64,000 nt of DNA from Bigelowiella natans CCMP2755 (GCA_000320545.1 ADNK01003252.1:1-64000), one strand, 5' to 3'. Shown: positions 1-13,196, numbered from the stretch's first letter. Translations and numbers: made by a program. The notes: a model not told the origin generated them from the letters alone.

Positions 1-225
1 GAAGTTGGCTGCCTTGAACCCTAGTAGTTTTTTCAACACGTACAACAGCATCAATTAAAAAACAAGGAAAAACATCGTTTTATCTTGATATAATAATCGT
101 GGTTGATGTATTTGTCAAACATTCTTCCATTTGCACCACCACCACCACCACCACCACCACCACCACCTGAGATTCTTCCATAAGCGCATTAAACAATGTT
201 GACTTTCCTACGTTCGGTAGTCCAA
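1..225 (-). CDS. OLA1/YchF-type GTPase, partial (two exons visible)
   Basis: Two exons of a gene that runs off the left edge. The exon at 167-225 encodes the P-loop segment GLPNVGKSTLFNALMEESQ, the characteristic G1 motif of the Obg-like ATPase/GTPase family OLA1/YchF, which works at the ribosome and in translation or stress control. It is bounded on the minus strand by an acceptor (ttctattccag) and a donor CAG|GTGGTG. The next exon starts at position 12 (acceptor caag) and reads Ala-Ala-Asn-Phe before the window ends; YchF proteins have a similar Ala/Asn-Phe-Pro-Phe-Cys segment just after the P-loop. The phase (0) agrees across the intron. The donor GT is the first repeat of a GTG microsatellite that fills the start of the intron. 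The N-terminal exon is not identified. The family call is well supported by the P-loop and its follow-on; a mitochondrial or organellar copy cannot be excluded. Confidence 0.75.
133..167. repeat. (CCA)n microsatellite at a splice donor
   Basis: An uninterrupted CCA/GTG trinucleotide run. On the minus strand it begins exactly at the donor of the OLA1-like exon, so the intron opens with GTGGTGGTG. Confidence 0.9.
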
Positions 226-613
226 CTGGAATAGAAGTAGTTCTCATTATTATCATAGCATTTGATGCATGCATTTACCCGCTGCCTGTCACTACAATAG
301 CATCATCGTTACTACTACAATGTTCTTTTCCTCCTCTTCTTTTTCTTCTACTCGTAGTACCTATCCCTGTTTTCAGGCCTTTTGCTGCTGTGTCAATTTG
401 ACGAGTCTGTTGTATTAGTAGTGGTAGTAGTAGTAGTAGTTGAGACTTTTTTTCCACCATTATTGACAGTTGTAATCTAATATTTGCTGCTGCTGCTTCC
501 TCTTGGTGCTACATTTAGTGTATTACGAATAGATGATCGATCATCGTGTAACACTATGTACGACGTCTAAGAATGTGAACAGGAATTTGTTGAAGTAAGC
601 GGACTGCTTTGTG

Positions 614-644
<31 letters not shown>

Positions 645-913
645 CATTGCTACTACTCTGCTAAAACTCACACATCATTGATTTGCTGCGTGTTGGTGCT
701 GGCATCTGTGCAAGTCCTCGTTGCTGCTGGTGCTGGTTCCGTCTAGAATGGGACGAAGACGACGATGATGACAACAACCCTGAAGCAGAGCCACGAATGA
801 AGCATCCACTTGTTGGCATTGTGGTGGCAGCAGTGGCAGCATCGGCTGCCTTCTGCAGCTCCATCCGCAGGGTGGACAATGACGTGCTGCCTTCCACAGC
901 CACAATAATGTGC

Positions 914-1390
914 TGTCAGCGGTGTGGCCGCGCCACCCACGATTGAGGAGCTATCGCAGCATGCGCACGCCCACTCGTGCTGCACGCTGCGCTGTGCACG
1001 TCACTGCACGATGCGCTGTGTGCATGCGCATGGAAGTTCTCAGAACTTCGAGAACCTTCCAGAGAATTCGAGAACATTCCGGAAGCTTCGAGAGTCTTCC
1101 ACAATGTTCGAGAATTCTCCAGAAGTTTCGAGAATTCTCCGGAAGCTTCGAGGGCATTCCGGAAGCTTCGGGAATCTTCCAGAACACTCGAAGAGAATTC
1201 GAGAGAATTCTGGAAGATTCGAGAATCTTCGCGAATGCGCCGCGAATGCGCCGGAACCCAATGTGCACATGCATCCAGCGCAAGTCATCAGGTCATCAGA
1301 ATCCAAAAAGCACACAGGACCGCGTGTTGACTTTGCAACATCGACAGCACAGTCCCGCGCACAAGCACCAGCAGCGCAAGACCGCTGAAA
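914..1390 (+). mobile_element. Solo LTR of the HSE-bearing Copia family
   Basis: A 477-bp copy of the LTR found at both ends of the Copia element at 27,451-34,118, in plus orientation. It starts TGTCAGCGGT and ends ACCGCTGAAA, a near-perfect terminal inverted repeat, and is flanked by the 5-bp direct repeat TGTGC (909-913 and 1391-1395). No internal region is present, so it most likely arose by LTR-LTR recombination. It is about 60 bp longer than the other two copies, mainly through a longer heat-shock-element array. It contains only one or two TA dinucleotides. Confidence 0.88.
1035..1240. promoter_or_regulatory. Heat-shock-element array in the solo LTR
   Basis: Repeated alternating pentamers of the form nTTCn and nGAAn (for example TTCCGGAAGCTTCGAGA), largely in 10-bp register, over about 200 bp. 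This is the consensus of the binding site of heat shock factor. It is homologous to the arrays at 27,600-27,759 and about 33,852-34,011. Function as an HSF-responsive enhancer is inferred. Confidence 0.75.
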
Positions 1391-2280
1391 TGTGCTGCCT
1401 TCCGCAGCTCCATTCGCAGTGCACAATTGAACACAAAATGAGCAACACATGCAGTGTGCGTGCACTGTTGCTTGCAATGTCCAGACGTGGGCACGCTGGC
1501 ATGTTCACACAGGCGTCCAGAGATGACGGACACAGCAATGACACAGCAACGTGATGTGCACAACACATTGCATGTCCATCACAGAGATGTGCACATGCAC
1601 TGAGCACTTGCACTGAGTTGCACATGCATGTGCGACTTCTTCGTTTGCAACTTCATTTCGATTCGATTTGAGCGAGTACGCAGCAATGTCTAGACATCGA
1701 GACTTCGATTGTTGTTGGCACTGTGCGACGCACGTGCATGATGCATGTTTCAACTCAATGTTGAACAAAGAGATTTAGAACAACAAATGCATTTTAGAAT
1801 CTTTTCCGAGTTGTGACAATCAATTGTCATCGGGTCAATTGCATGCAATGCCAAATAGTCCAGTCCTTACATGATCGTGCAGGCCTGCTTGTTGCATCCC
1901 CGCTTTCCAGAAACTGCTAGAATAACCACACATTAACAGATATTAATACAGAAATTCTCTTCTCGTCTACTTATCTCATATCATCAAGTATCTGTTTATA
2001 TCTGATGGTAGATTCTCACCTCCGCGTCCCTCCGGATATTTTTTATTACGAAAATTGAAAAGGTCGCACATCTGAATTATTAATGAATTTAATGATTAAA
2101 TGATAAGAGAAAGATGATAGCTCGAAATTATAGGATAACATGAGCCAATTAGGATAACATAAGCGAGAAGCGTGATTTTACATACGACGCCGTGTAAAAA
2201 TATCATTTCATCTCACACGAACGTCGTTTCCAGCCATAGTTGAATTGTTTGAACTAGTTGACACTACGTGCGTGTTATTA

Positions 2281-3168
2281 TTATTCTACCGCTTTAGCAT
2301 CGAAACCAGGATCCGCAAACGGGTCTCTCTTGGGAAGCTCAACAAACTGACGAGGAGACGACGAGCTACCTTCACCTGATAGTGGGGAGGAGGAGGAGGA
2401 TGATGATGAGTGTGCAATGACGATCTCGATCTTTTGCTTGTTGATTTACTTTCAAAAGTGATGTGGCACAAGATCGAAGCCAGCGTCGGGTCATTATGAA
2501 CGGTGAACAACTGAATAGTGAGAAGCAATATAGCTCAGCCAAACGGCGGTTATAAACCATGATGATAATTGTGCTGAAAGCGACGACGATGGAGAAGAAG
2601 AAGAAGATGATGATGATATACCGGGATTTGCCTGACTCCTTCGAGCAGATGAATGAGGGGGATAGCGTTCTGATGACGGAACAGTCAGATTACACAACAG
2701 GACATTGAGGAAGAAAAAGGGTCGTTGCATAATAACCACGAATTAGCACTGCGTGCACGTTTTACTGCTACAACTACTACTACTGCTACTACTACTACTA
2801 TTCATGGAAAAACTTGTTGATGATTTCACAGCACCTGAGACTTGACAGTTTCATCTCCGGACATGATCTCAAACTGTGATGATAATAATGATAACGAGGA
2901 GGAGGAGGAGGAGGAGAAGGATGATAGCAGAGAAGATAGGTATACTGGTGATAGTTGATAATTGATCATGTCTTAGCCAATAGCTGTTGTCAAGTATTCC
3001 CATTAGATATAGATGTATGCTTTTATGCAACAAGAAATGTGTTTGTCGCACCATTATCAACGCCATCTCTGGGTAATTGACCGTGAATTCACACTTGGTC
3101 TGACTGCCAAGTTCGGAAAATACGTGGTTTCCCTAGATAAAAGAGGAACACATACACACACACACACA

Positions 3169-3212
<44 letters not shown>

Positions 3213-3286
3213 GTAGAAGGTATGGAAAGATTATACTGCTATCTGGTATTCCTATATCCTCCCACACACAAACATATAATCTCGCC

Positions 3287-3357
<71 letters not shown>

Positions 3358-3581
3358 TTTCAAAAGGAGAGAAAAAGGTGTAGACAACAGAACTTAGGTG
3401 TGCTGCTGCTGCTGCTGCTGCTGCATCCTAATCATCATCATCATCATCATCGTCGAGTTTGTAGCAAACGTGAGATGCAGTAGCGGCAAAGATTAGCTAC
3501 TTGTCTCAGTAAGATCTCACCTCTTTGTCGCGTACAGATTTGAAGTTGAAAATTATGGGGTCATGATATTTCTAAGTTAGA

Positions 3582-3634
<53 letters not shown>

Positions 3635-5299
3635 GAGAGAGAAGGGGGAAGGGAGGGAAAGGACACGAAATGAAAACTGTTACCAACAATTTAGTCGTTC
3701 TAACAGAATTTAGACGTCGTTGTATATGAAGTATTATTTCATCAAGCAAGCAGCTGGATACATAGCATAAATGATGGCGTCTTATACATGTACTCACTAC
3801 ATGCAAACTAGCAGCATGTGCATGTAGTTCTGCGGCATCACAGGCTTGATGCTACTGGTGCTGTACTACTACTACCCCATACGCCTCGATGCCATGCAGA
3901 CTAATAGAACACCTAAGTTAAACAACCCCAAGATAGAGGAGGAATGAGGAGGGATTACGTGATGATGAGAGAAGAAGAGAGTGGACCTTAAAGCATGTGT
4001 GTGCATGTTGGGCTGCTGCTGGGTACTACGTGTTTATCATCATAGCAACAATGCCCCCCTCCCCACCCCCTCCTTCCATAATTATGTCATCATCATCATC
4101 ATCATCATCGCAACTATATCCTCCTCCCACTCTCTCTCTCTCTCTCCTCCTTCTATGATGGTGTATTCTTCATCGAAACTACTACTACTTCTACAACTAC
4201 TACTACTAGTAGATCTACCCCAACGAAGACCCGTAGGAGCCATCATCATCATCTATCGTTGGGGCATTGAGCATGCGTCCAAGCATAGGCCGAATCGTCA
4301 CCTTTACTGTGTTTGGCTGCAGCAGCATTTCATCATGATGTATGTGAGAATATGGAACTACAACAACTACAACATATTGAATGCGAGTTATGAGCTCAAG
4401 AAAAGGGAGAGAGAGAGAGAGGGGGGGGGGGAACATGTAAATATCGTAAGGATTAGCAATGGGATTGAACCAAAAAAAAAGATATGTTGATGATGCGACT
4501 AATCATTTCGTCATCGTCGTCGTCGTATGCACATGCTCATTCTCATTCTTATTCTTATCATGGTTACATTATCGTTTATTTTAGCATCTCGAAGGTATGG
4601 AGGCTTTAACACGTAGCCGCAGTGTCCGTTGTCTCTGAATTTGCCCTAATGTTTGTTTGTTGGAACATTTTGTATCAAGTCGTTTCATTTTTAAGTGTGG
4701 ATATATTTACACACACGCACACGCAAGCACACATACAAAGCACATGCAAAGCAACTGATTCGTTGTCTGTCAGATGGTGGCCATAAATAGCGATTGCTTC
4801 AATATACTGCGTACGCACGCACGGTTTCTTCACACCAATTCATCTATTATATACTATTTACTACTTAGAGTAGTACTTCCATAAATGCATGCGTGCATAT
4901 ACACACACACAAACAGCACCAGGATCAATACTATCCATCACATGGAGACTACTATAACCACAACAACAACAACAACTACTACTACTACTACTATCAAACA
5001 CCTGGTTTAAAAACATCGGGTAGTCGCCTGTTTGGTAGTTCAACGCTGCCAGTTGAGTCCCTTGAGAAGAAACGAGATAGAAATAATAATAAGAAGCATA
5101 ATAAGAACAATGATAAGAGAAATGAGATCATAATATTAATTATAATAACATTAATATTAATTAATATTATTAATTATCATTAATAATAACAATAATAGCA
5201 ACAATAGTGTCATAAGAAAGAACAATGTTCATGCGCGTAGAGAGTGGGGTTTTATAATGACCGTATTCTTCTTACGCTATCTTTCACCATCATCGTCAC

Positions 5300-5333
<34 letters not shown>

Positions 5334-5376
5334 TTCCTTGACATAATACGTTCATTCTTTTGGAAAATATCTTGCA

Positions 5377-5412
<36 letters not shown>

Positions 5413-5933
5413 TCCAATCATCCTCCTCCTCACGGATGATAGTCTTCTTCCTCTTCTTCTTTCTAACTTCTCATCATCATTATCATCATCATCATTATCA
5501 CCTACACACCACGACTTCATCGGATCAGGATTTGAGGAATCCTGCACCAAACAAGCAACGGTCATACTTTCTGGAATCACGCACAATCATGCAGAGAAAT
5601 CACAACCACCAACAAAGCTGGATTGCTCACGTAATACTGAGGTATTTACGCAACGAAATGCCGTTTGCTTTCACGTGTATTCACTGGCACCTATTTTTCT
5701 AATGTGTTGCATTGTCTTCGGAGAAACATGCATCTCTTCAATAATTGTACATATATACTCCCATATCAACGTGTATGGGGGTGAATTGGATATCGATATC
5801 ATCATCATCATCATCATGAATCGAGCACCTGGCGTGAGTTGGCTGGGTATGTTCGTAATAGATGCCTGATAACAATGGTGGTGGAAGGCCATTAACATAA
5901 TATTAAGAATAATTTATCACACACGCGCGCGCG

Positions 5934-5983
<50 letters not shown>

Positions 5984-6022
5984 CAGCATAATATTAAGAC
6001 TAATTTATCACACGCGCGCGCG

Positions 6023-6080
<58 letters not shown>

Positions 6081-6673
6081 CCTGCATTGACACACAAACA
6101 GCAGATTCATGCACTCATAACCAGGGCACCCTGTTCTTTTCTTTTTCTTCTTCTACTACTTCTACCACTACGTCTTTTGTTACAGTGGTATCTTAAAAAT
6201 ATCATCATCTATCTACCCCTTCTCCCATCATCATCATCATCATCATCATCTAGGAGGCACAGACTTGCTGGCGTGGTGGCGGCGAAAAACAAGTGTGATT
6301 GACAATGATATATTTCAACCTGCGAGTGAAGTTCTCAATGAGCTTCGATTTGCCTTTTTCTACGTACTTCTCAAGGGAAGCTGTTATGTTCAATATCGTT
6401 ATTATTATGAATCATCTACGAATCGATCAACCAACAAATGACCAGCAAGCGACATGAAGCATATCGTATTTCAGTCTATCGTCGTTATTATGTTCCCTCT
6501 CCTCTTCTACCCCCTTCTCATCATTTTTTATCGCCTAAAATGCGTATCATCATCTTTACTGCTGCTGCTGCTGTTACTACTACTACATTCGTTGATGGAG
6601 GCGCTTCCAGGTTTGTCATTCCCAAATATTTCTGTTGTTGTTGTTTGAGAGAGGGATAGGAGGACGAGCAGTG

Positions 6674-6704
<31 letters not shown>

Positions 6705-8003
6705 ATATAAGGAGGAGGAGGACATAAACAGTAAGAATTACAAGATAAGCGAAGATTGGCAGCTGAGGGCGGTAGCGCTCACATTCATCTTGTGCAATCA
6801 AGCGTAATAATAATACCAAACCCTAACAACTACATATTTTCGTAAATTCAATTGGTACTAACGATGCTATTAGTACACCGAGCACCTTGTATGGCAATGT
6901 GCTTGAACTTGTAGTTATTTACGTGGACGAGCGCTGCGTAGTCTTTGTGCCGTTTGGGAAATTTCACTTGCTGCTGCTTGTTACTACTCTCTTCTCCCCC
7001 CCCCCCCCCTACGGAAAGAACAGAGCTTGCCCGTGAGAAAGCAGGCATTTCCTGATGGACGTCACGTTGTTATTAGTATCAATTTCAATTCTGCGCGATG
7101 AAAAGTGTGTGGGTGAAGGAGGAGGGCATGATGCGTGGGAGGGATAAATGAATAATATATGTTAGTTGTAACACACTTGATCATTCCAGTCTTTCGGTTT
7201 GGGCATCTTATCTCGGAGTAGGATCTTTAGATATTATTATCACCAGTGTCATAATGATGAAAGTAGTAGTGGTAGTAGTAGTAGCAGCAGCAGCAGTAGT
7301 AGCAAATGTAAATATGCTTCCAACAATTCTTCAGAAGAGGATTGCGTGCTGGGTTCGTGTGCTTTTGTGTGTGAAGGGGAGGGGGGATATCCCACTAACC
7401 CTTAGTGGAAACAAAAATGTGTATGCGTATGTAGTTGTTGATTGATTCCTCCTTATCCTCCTCCTCCTCCTTAGCATCATCATCATCATCATTGCCCATA
7501 CCTTATTTTTCAACGATTCAGGAGATCGAAAATCTTGTTCGCCGTCTTTGAGAGGTTTGGCCAACTTATCATCAAAGATGAATTTCAGTTTTTTCGCTGC
7601 AATCTTCTGCTGTTCCACGCTTAGCGGGGGGAAAAACAAAAAAAGGGGGGGGGGGGGGGGGGGGGGGGGGGAAGATAAGAATGGTAATGGTATTTATAGC
7701 ACAGTATGTCTGTTGCTCCATACGATTATTTCCTTGACAGAAATTAATGAAAACACATCTATTTGTTAATGATCACAACGGGTAGAATGCATATAATGCA
7801 TATGATATAAAGGCCTCAAGCACCGATTAAAGACGGTTTAAAAAAACAGTGATAAACGACGCTGCTGCTACTGCTGCTGCTTTACCCATTGTTGTCGCAT
7901 TAGTATTACAATTATGGTGGAGATATCTAATCGACGAATAGATAGTATTTGCTACTAACGTACACCATACTCACTCTTTACCAACAATGCTACCACCACC
8001 ATG

Positions 8004-8038
<35 letters not shown>

Positions 8039-8520
8039 CAGTAATACCTCATATGATTTTCAATCGTTAGAATAACGGGGTAGTCACTTTGTTTAAAAGC
8101 ACTGTTATGAATTTCTACGAGGCACTAAGTGAATTATTATCAGCAATGCTATAAATATATGCTGCTGTTGCGGCGCATGCATTGGATCATTCTGAGAACA
8201 ATGGATGGATGATGAGTGTGCTGCTGAATTCCCCCCCATGAGAACAAAATTTTGAAATTGGATCTATACCCACTTATTATTAACACAATATGCTCGAGCA
8301 ACCGTGTCAAAATCAATGGGAGCGACTAAGGTATTCCCATGATAAACCTAAAGAACAACTAACATGATACGTCTGCATCATCATCATCATGCAACCTTCG
8401 GTGTTGTTATAATCGGTGATGGATTCATAGATATGTTCGCTCACTTTCAGTACTGCATACTTACATATGTAGTGGCGGTGTAACGTTACTATTATCATCA
8501 TCAATATATCATCATTACAA

Positions 8521-8559
<39 letters not shown>

Positions 8560-9099
8560 TTCATCATCATCATCAGCTTCATATTCCGACTTGGGGTTGA
8601 TCGACGCCATCATAGCAGTCGAGCTCCACGACACGACACCCTGACATTGGTATTATTGTTGTTATTATTATTGTATATTATTATAACAACACTTGTGTCG
8701 CACATCCAATTAATCCTCATACAATTCGAATTTATATCATACAAATGATTCAGAGTATATTCTGACCGGAAGAAAGGAAAATGACGCTCATATCCATGCA
8801 TCATAATCATCTTTCATAATACCCTTTAAAAGCGCCCTTCGAATCGTATATGTTGTGCTTTTACTGAGAACCTTTATAATTATGTGAGGAATGAAATCAT
8901 TAGTATTGGCTGCTACTATAACCTAACTTATATATTCGATTTCCATGCTTCTTCTGCTTAATAATAATGCGTTGTCAATCCCCCCGTCATCACCAATCAA
9001 TACCTCCTCTAAACACAACTTGAGAGTAGCTATTACTACAATCACATCATTACCATCATCATTGCCTCCATTCTCTTCTCTGCTACACCATCATCCTCT

Positions 9100-9142
<43 letters not shown>

Positions 9143-9445
9143 TCAACAGTCTGCAATCATATATCATACAATACGCAAAGGGAGACGAGAGCACTGAATT
9201 ACAGTTAGTGTCATCAACCTCGGCGTTTGTTGTAGATTACTCATAACATGACTTGAGTGGCTTCTACTATGTAGTTGTTATCACTGTTACTACCTGATCG
9301 CCTTCCAGGTAGGTATTGTGTGAAGAAGCTACGAAGTAATGGCTCATTGGTTGGTTCATGTCCTAGCAGCAATGGTAGATAGATCGATCGATATTTAAGT
9401 AGCCTGCTGCTGCTGCTGCTGCTGCTAATATAACAAATAAAATTG

Positions 9446-9481
<36 letters not shown>

Positions 9482-10082
9482 CTGATAGGTCTCTTTAACC
9501 TTGATGAGCCTCGGATCAAAGGCGTAGTTAATATATGAACACCTATCACAATATTCAATAAACAATTACACGTGGAGAACAACATCATTTTCTCATCCTC
9601 TGTCTTAGAATGGGTTCCTGTTTCCTCCGTCATCATCATCATCATCATAAGCATCATTGTATTCACTCTAAACAGCGATGGAAAATTCATTATATAACGC
9701 TTTAGAATTTTGAAGCATCAACCATCCCCCACATATATACTCCATTGTGCTTTGGTACTTGAATTGTGTATCATTCATAGTACGGTGTGATGATGATGAT
9801 AATGATGACTACCAGCTCAGAAGAATTGAAAGCAGCTCAGATCTATTAATCCCTGGCTCATCAAAGCCTTCTGTTTGTACTGCTGTTAGCATATTTATTA
9901 TTTCTTGTCAGATTGACGCGCAATGATGGGGCGAAGATGAGTAATAATGAATGTGTGGTAGATAGATATAACCCACCCCCAACTTCCTGTATTAATTGCC
10001 GACATTTTTCAAAGGGACACGTTCTCCTTTTGTATCGTCTTGAAGAACAGTTGCAACTCTCGCGCACCTGCAGTAGCAGTCG

Positions 10083-10135
<53 letters not shown>

Positions 10136-10338
10136 CATGCAACAGCAGCGTTGGCCAGGTTGCCTCAGGAGATATCTTCAAAACGGAGACATAAGGATGT
10201 TTGTTATAATTTGGCACATTAAACTTGTACTATACCAAGTTTGCCGTCGTTGCGGATCAGTTCCTTCTTCTTCAATTCAAGAAAGGGTAGAACAGAGGGC
10301 TTCATGAACTTTACCAGGGCCGCCTTAAAAGAACGGTG

Positions 10339-10376
<38 letters not shown>

Positions 10377-11170
10377 TTCTGTGTTGCATTTATCGTGTTC
10401 GCAGCCATATTTATATAACAATGCACCACTCGAAATAAATGACAAAAATATATAAACTTCTTCGTCGCACGGTCTGCTTTTAACCTTAATAGCGTCCACA
10501 GAGATATTCTCGAGGTTGTCAGTCCCAAACATCTTGCCCATCTGTAGACCACCATTGTTACGAATCAACAACTGCTGCTGGGCGAATGAAGATAATATGA
10601 TGGTGATAATATCTTACATAGTCCATCCGCTCATCATCATCCGGATTCCTCATGAACTTGGTCACACCTTCGATAGGTTTAAAAGTCTCATATCATATAT
10701 AGGGGCATAAATTTGTTTGACAGTATGTGTTAAAACCACAACAACTATGCGACCCATATGATCCAGTAAAGCCGATGCCTGAAATATAGGAATAATAAGT
10801 TTGTGGATTACTTTTTGGTATTTTTATTCAAGACTTCGCCAGGGCAACTAATCAGCCAGAAATGCTGTACCTGTTTAACGTTTGCATACTGAGGCTGCTG
10901 TTTCCCCTCCTCTTTCTTTTTATCATTCCTTACAATGGGTGGGCACATAATAATGACAAAATGAACAGTATTACTTTCATCATTCCTTATGATGGATGGG
11001 CGCATAATAATGACAAAATGAGCAATTATCTTTTTTTAAAAAACATGTGACTACCATGTCTTCACCAACGCTACAACAAAATCCTTTTCTCGGACTGGAT
11101 ACACGTCTCCAGGATCGTCAATGAGCTGAATTAAACTCTGTCAATTTGAATCCATGTGAGATAAATGGTC
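2281..11170 (-). CDS. Phosphoinositide-specific phospholipase C (many exons)
   Basis: The enzyme cleaves PIP2 to IP3 and diacylglycerol. Exons recognised, N to C on the minus strand: 9482-about 9545 ([18 protein letters not shown]), 9294-9362 ([20 protein letters not shown], start of the catalytic X domain with its His), 8591-8640 ([11 protein letters not shown], metal-binding Glu/Asp), 8287-8347 ([10 protein letters not shown], second catalytic His), 7502-7619 ([11 protein letters not shown] to SPESLKNK, end of X), from 6923 up (KDYAALVH, start of Y), near 6330-6380 ([12 protein letters not shown]), 5002-5060 ([19 protein letters not shown], end of Y), about 4565-4645 ([18 protein letters not shown]), then C2-like pieces near 3070-3135 (FTVNYPE) and 2830-2875, and a last exon ending [10 protein letters not shown] at stop 2281. 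Phases agree where both edges are clear. Exons at about 10,230-11,165 probably form the EF-hand N-terminus; the true start is not found. Introns are full of microsatellites. Confidence 0.85.
3137..3355. repeat. Compound CA/GA and AT/GT microsatellites
   Basis: (CA)n joined to (GA)n at about 3150-3210, then (TA)n at 3291-3323 joined directly to (GT)n at 3324-3354. These lie in PI-PLC introns. Confidence 0.95.
5290..5420. repeat. (ATC/CAT)n microsatellites
   Basis: Two long TCA/ATC runs (about 5290-5334 and 5377-5412) in a PI-PLC intron. They create spurious poly-His, poly-Ser, poly-Ile and poly-Asp frames; these are not coding. Confidence 0.9.
5898..6076. repeat. Tandemly duplicated compound repeat (CG)n(CA)n(GA)n
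   Basis: Two neighbouring copies of the unit CATAATATTAAGA(A/C)TAATTTATCACAC-type lead sequence followed by CGCGCG, CACACA and a long GA run. The alternating purine-pyrimidine block is of the kind that can adopt Z-DNA; the GA part is a homopurine tract. Confidence 0.85.
7646..7671. repeat. Poly-G tract
   Basis: An uninterrupted G run of more than 20 bases just upstream (minus strand) of the PI-PLC exon at 7502-7619, so on the transcribed strand it is a poly-C pyrimidine tract near the acceptor. Confidence 0.95.
8521..8580. repeat. (ATC)n microsatellite
   Basis: A near-perfect ATC run in the PI-PLC intron after the exon at 8591-8640. Confidence 0.9.
9446..9481. repeat. (CTA)n microsatellite at a splice donor
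   Basis: An ACT/CTA run that ends exactly at the PI-PLC exon boundary at 9482. On the minus strand the intron begins CAG|GTAGTAGTAG. Confidence 0.9.
10083..10370. repeat. Two (AT)n microsatellites
   Basis: About 50 bp of TA/AT at 10,084-10,129 and about 30 bp at 10,340-10,370, in PI-PLC introns. They are useful contrasts with the TA-free islands. Confidence 0.95.
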
Positions 11171-11619
11171 GCAAACCTCGGCTTTAATTTGATTTTTCTT
11201 GAAACGATGACCGCCACATCTGTGAGTAGTCAAACAGGCGGAGTGATGATAACGAAGGAAGAGCAAGGCAATGTTCATCTCTCTCTCATCACCCAATTAT
11301 AGTCTTTGTCCCCTTCACACAACTGGTTCGACTCGGCATTCCTTTGATTCAGTCTCTTCGAATGAATGCTGCCACTGCTACTGTGCGATCGATGGTGGCA
11401 GGATAGCAGTTGTGAAAGTATCTTTCTTGATAATTTCTATATCTTGAAGAATACAGGGGATTCATACTCCTGCGACAAAACAAATAACTCTAACTTATCA
11501 CTGATCGCCACAGAATGATGCTTCCAAATGATACGGTAGATCTACGAGAACCGGTAGCGACATCGATATTTTCAACGAAAACAGGTATTGGAGGCTGCGA
11601 CAACCAGAATCTCCTCAAC

Positions 11620-11960
11620 TTATTTATTTGGCATTTTCGCTTTGTTTTGGCGTCTACGACAATATGTCATGTTGTCGTCGGAGATTAAATCCATTTCGGC
11701 GTTATTATTCTAGTTCGCCCTCCCCTCGACCTTCCCATCTCAACCCTAAACCTTTGCCTTCTATACATCGTATTAGCACATCTTTGTGGAAACACTTCAG
11801 AGATTACTTGACTGAAATTAGTTGACAAAGTAAATAAACCTTCCTGCATTCTTCGAGAATCACAATGTCCAGTCTCCGGAATCTGATTCGACGACGAATC
11901 CATAAAGAGAGATCCCAGCCTCAATCCAGAGCTAAATTTGGACTTTTGGAGAAGAAGAAA
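11620..11960 (-). CDS. Possible exons of an unidentified minus-strand gene
   Basis: A stretch near 11,840-11,940 reads [20 protein letters not shown] on the minus strand, and one bounded by an acceptor (ctaatttcag, near 11,818) and a GTTTAG donor reads [19 protein letters not shown]. Both look exon-like in base composition, but no family is recognised. They may belong to the N-terminal part of the PI-PLC gene or to a separate gene. Weak evidence. Confidence 0.25.
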
Positions 11961-12259
11961 GACTATAAACTTCGGTATTGTTAGATATAGTACTTAAATA
12001 TTCATGTATTTGACGTGTGCTAGATGAAACTCCATTAGAGAATGATCTGTCAGCTGTCGTTGATGGTGGTTTCTATTCACATCATCATCTTCTAATAGTG
12101 CGATCGATTACCACCGGAAGCAAGACCACATACACAAGCTACGAAAGAAGGCTGCTTTTCGAAACCCTGATGAGTTTTATTTTAATATGCACAACTCCCA
12201 GACTGAGGTAGTTGGTCCTATCCCCCTCCTCCTTCAAATTTTTCTCTCCACCCCCACGA

Positions 12260-12288
12260 CTCCCCCCCCCCCCCCCCCCCCCCCCCCC
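12260..12288. repeat. Poly-C tract
   Basis: About 28 consecutive C residues followed by CT-rich sequence. From 12,340 to 13,020 I see nothing coding; near 12,605-12,670 the phrase GAGTACTCTTAA recurs three times. Confidence 0.9.
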
Positions 12289-13097
12289 ACACACTCTCCC
12301 CCCCTCTCTCTCTCTCTTCAATTTCGCCTTCATGCAATGAGACGTCGACTCAAACGATCCTAAAATTTAGACAGAAACTTTGAAAAAATGTTACTACAAA
12401 CCCTTCGTAATGATCGCTCACTGGAATGGACCTACTAACAGGGAGGCGTTCACGTTCTTAGAAGGAGTATAAAGAGGAAGCACAAAGAGGTAACCTTCAT
12501 TCCGCACCAACCCAACTAATAAGTACATAGACACTCACCATCATCATCCGGTGCGAGAGTAGGCGACATATACATCTAGCAATGTTCATTTACCCTCTTT
12601 AACGAGTACTCTTAAAATATGATGTGGATCCAGTACTCTTAAACCATCAGTATTGATCGAGTACTCTTAACATGATGATATCCATCATTCTCTTAGATTA
12701 AAGATGCTAATACCCAAGACCTCAACTATTTACAAATGAAGCAAGTTCAAGAGAAGAGGGTTGCATAATAATCACACGCATTTACAATATGAAATATAAG
12801 TACGTGTGAATACGTGCAAATGCAAATAGCATTGAGGCTGATTATCTTGCATAAACAAATAGAAAATTGAGAAGTTGAAGGGTGAATTGCACCTTGTTGA
12901 GCACGGAACTAAAGTGAACTCGCATACGATATTTGTGGACAAGTAAATATTGACAACGAATATAGAACATGTAGTTGCAGTAGAATATCATAGTTCAACA
13001 CCGGCAGATTAAAAAGATCTCTCTTGACTGATAGTAACAACTTCTCTATTTATATTTTGCGTATCTTCTGTTATAGTTGTATTTTCTCCTTCCTCGA

Positions 13098-13161
13098 CAC
13101 ACACACACATACACACACACACACACACACACATACACACACATACTTATACTCCTTCCTC

Positions 13162-13196
<35 letters not shown>

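Larger units (their letters stand above)
670..1800. other. Transposon island 1 (TA-poor DNA)
   Basis: Composition changes sharply here. Flanking DNA is rich in TA and trinucleotide repeats; this stretch has no microsatellites and only a handful of TA steps, several of them in CTAG (near 752 and 1691). It contains the solo LTR at 914-1390. Sequence on both sides of the LTR (about 850-905 and 1391-1430) repeats a similar phrase built around CTGCCTTCC and GCAGCTCCAT, which suggests an older local duplication. No host exon is seen. Confidence 0.7.

Noticed and set aside
1035..1240. CRISPR-like or protein-coding repeat at the TTC/GAA arrays
   Set aside because: The period is 10 bp with no spacer, the bases between TTC and GAA vary freely, and translated frames are not conserved between copies. 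It fits heat-shock elements, not CRISPR or a coding repeat.
5244..5869. Plus-strand frames full of poly-His, poly-Ser, poly-Ile
   Set aside because: They are translations of ATC microsatellites inside a PI-PLC intron.
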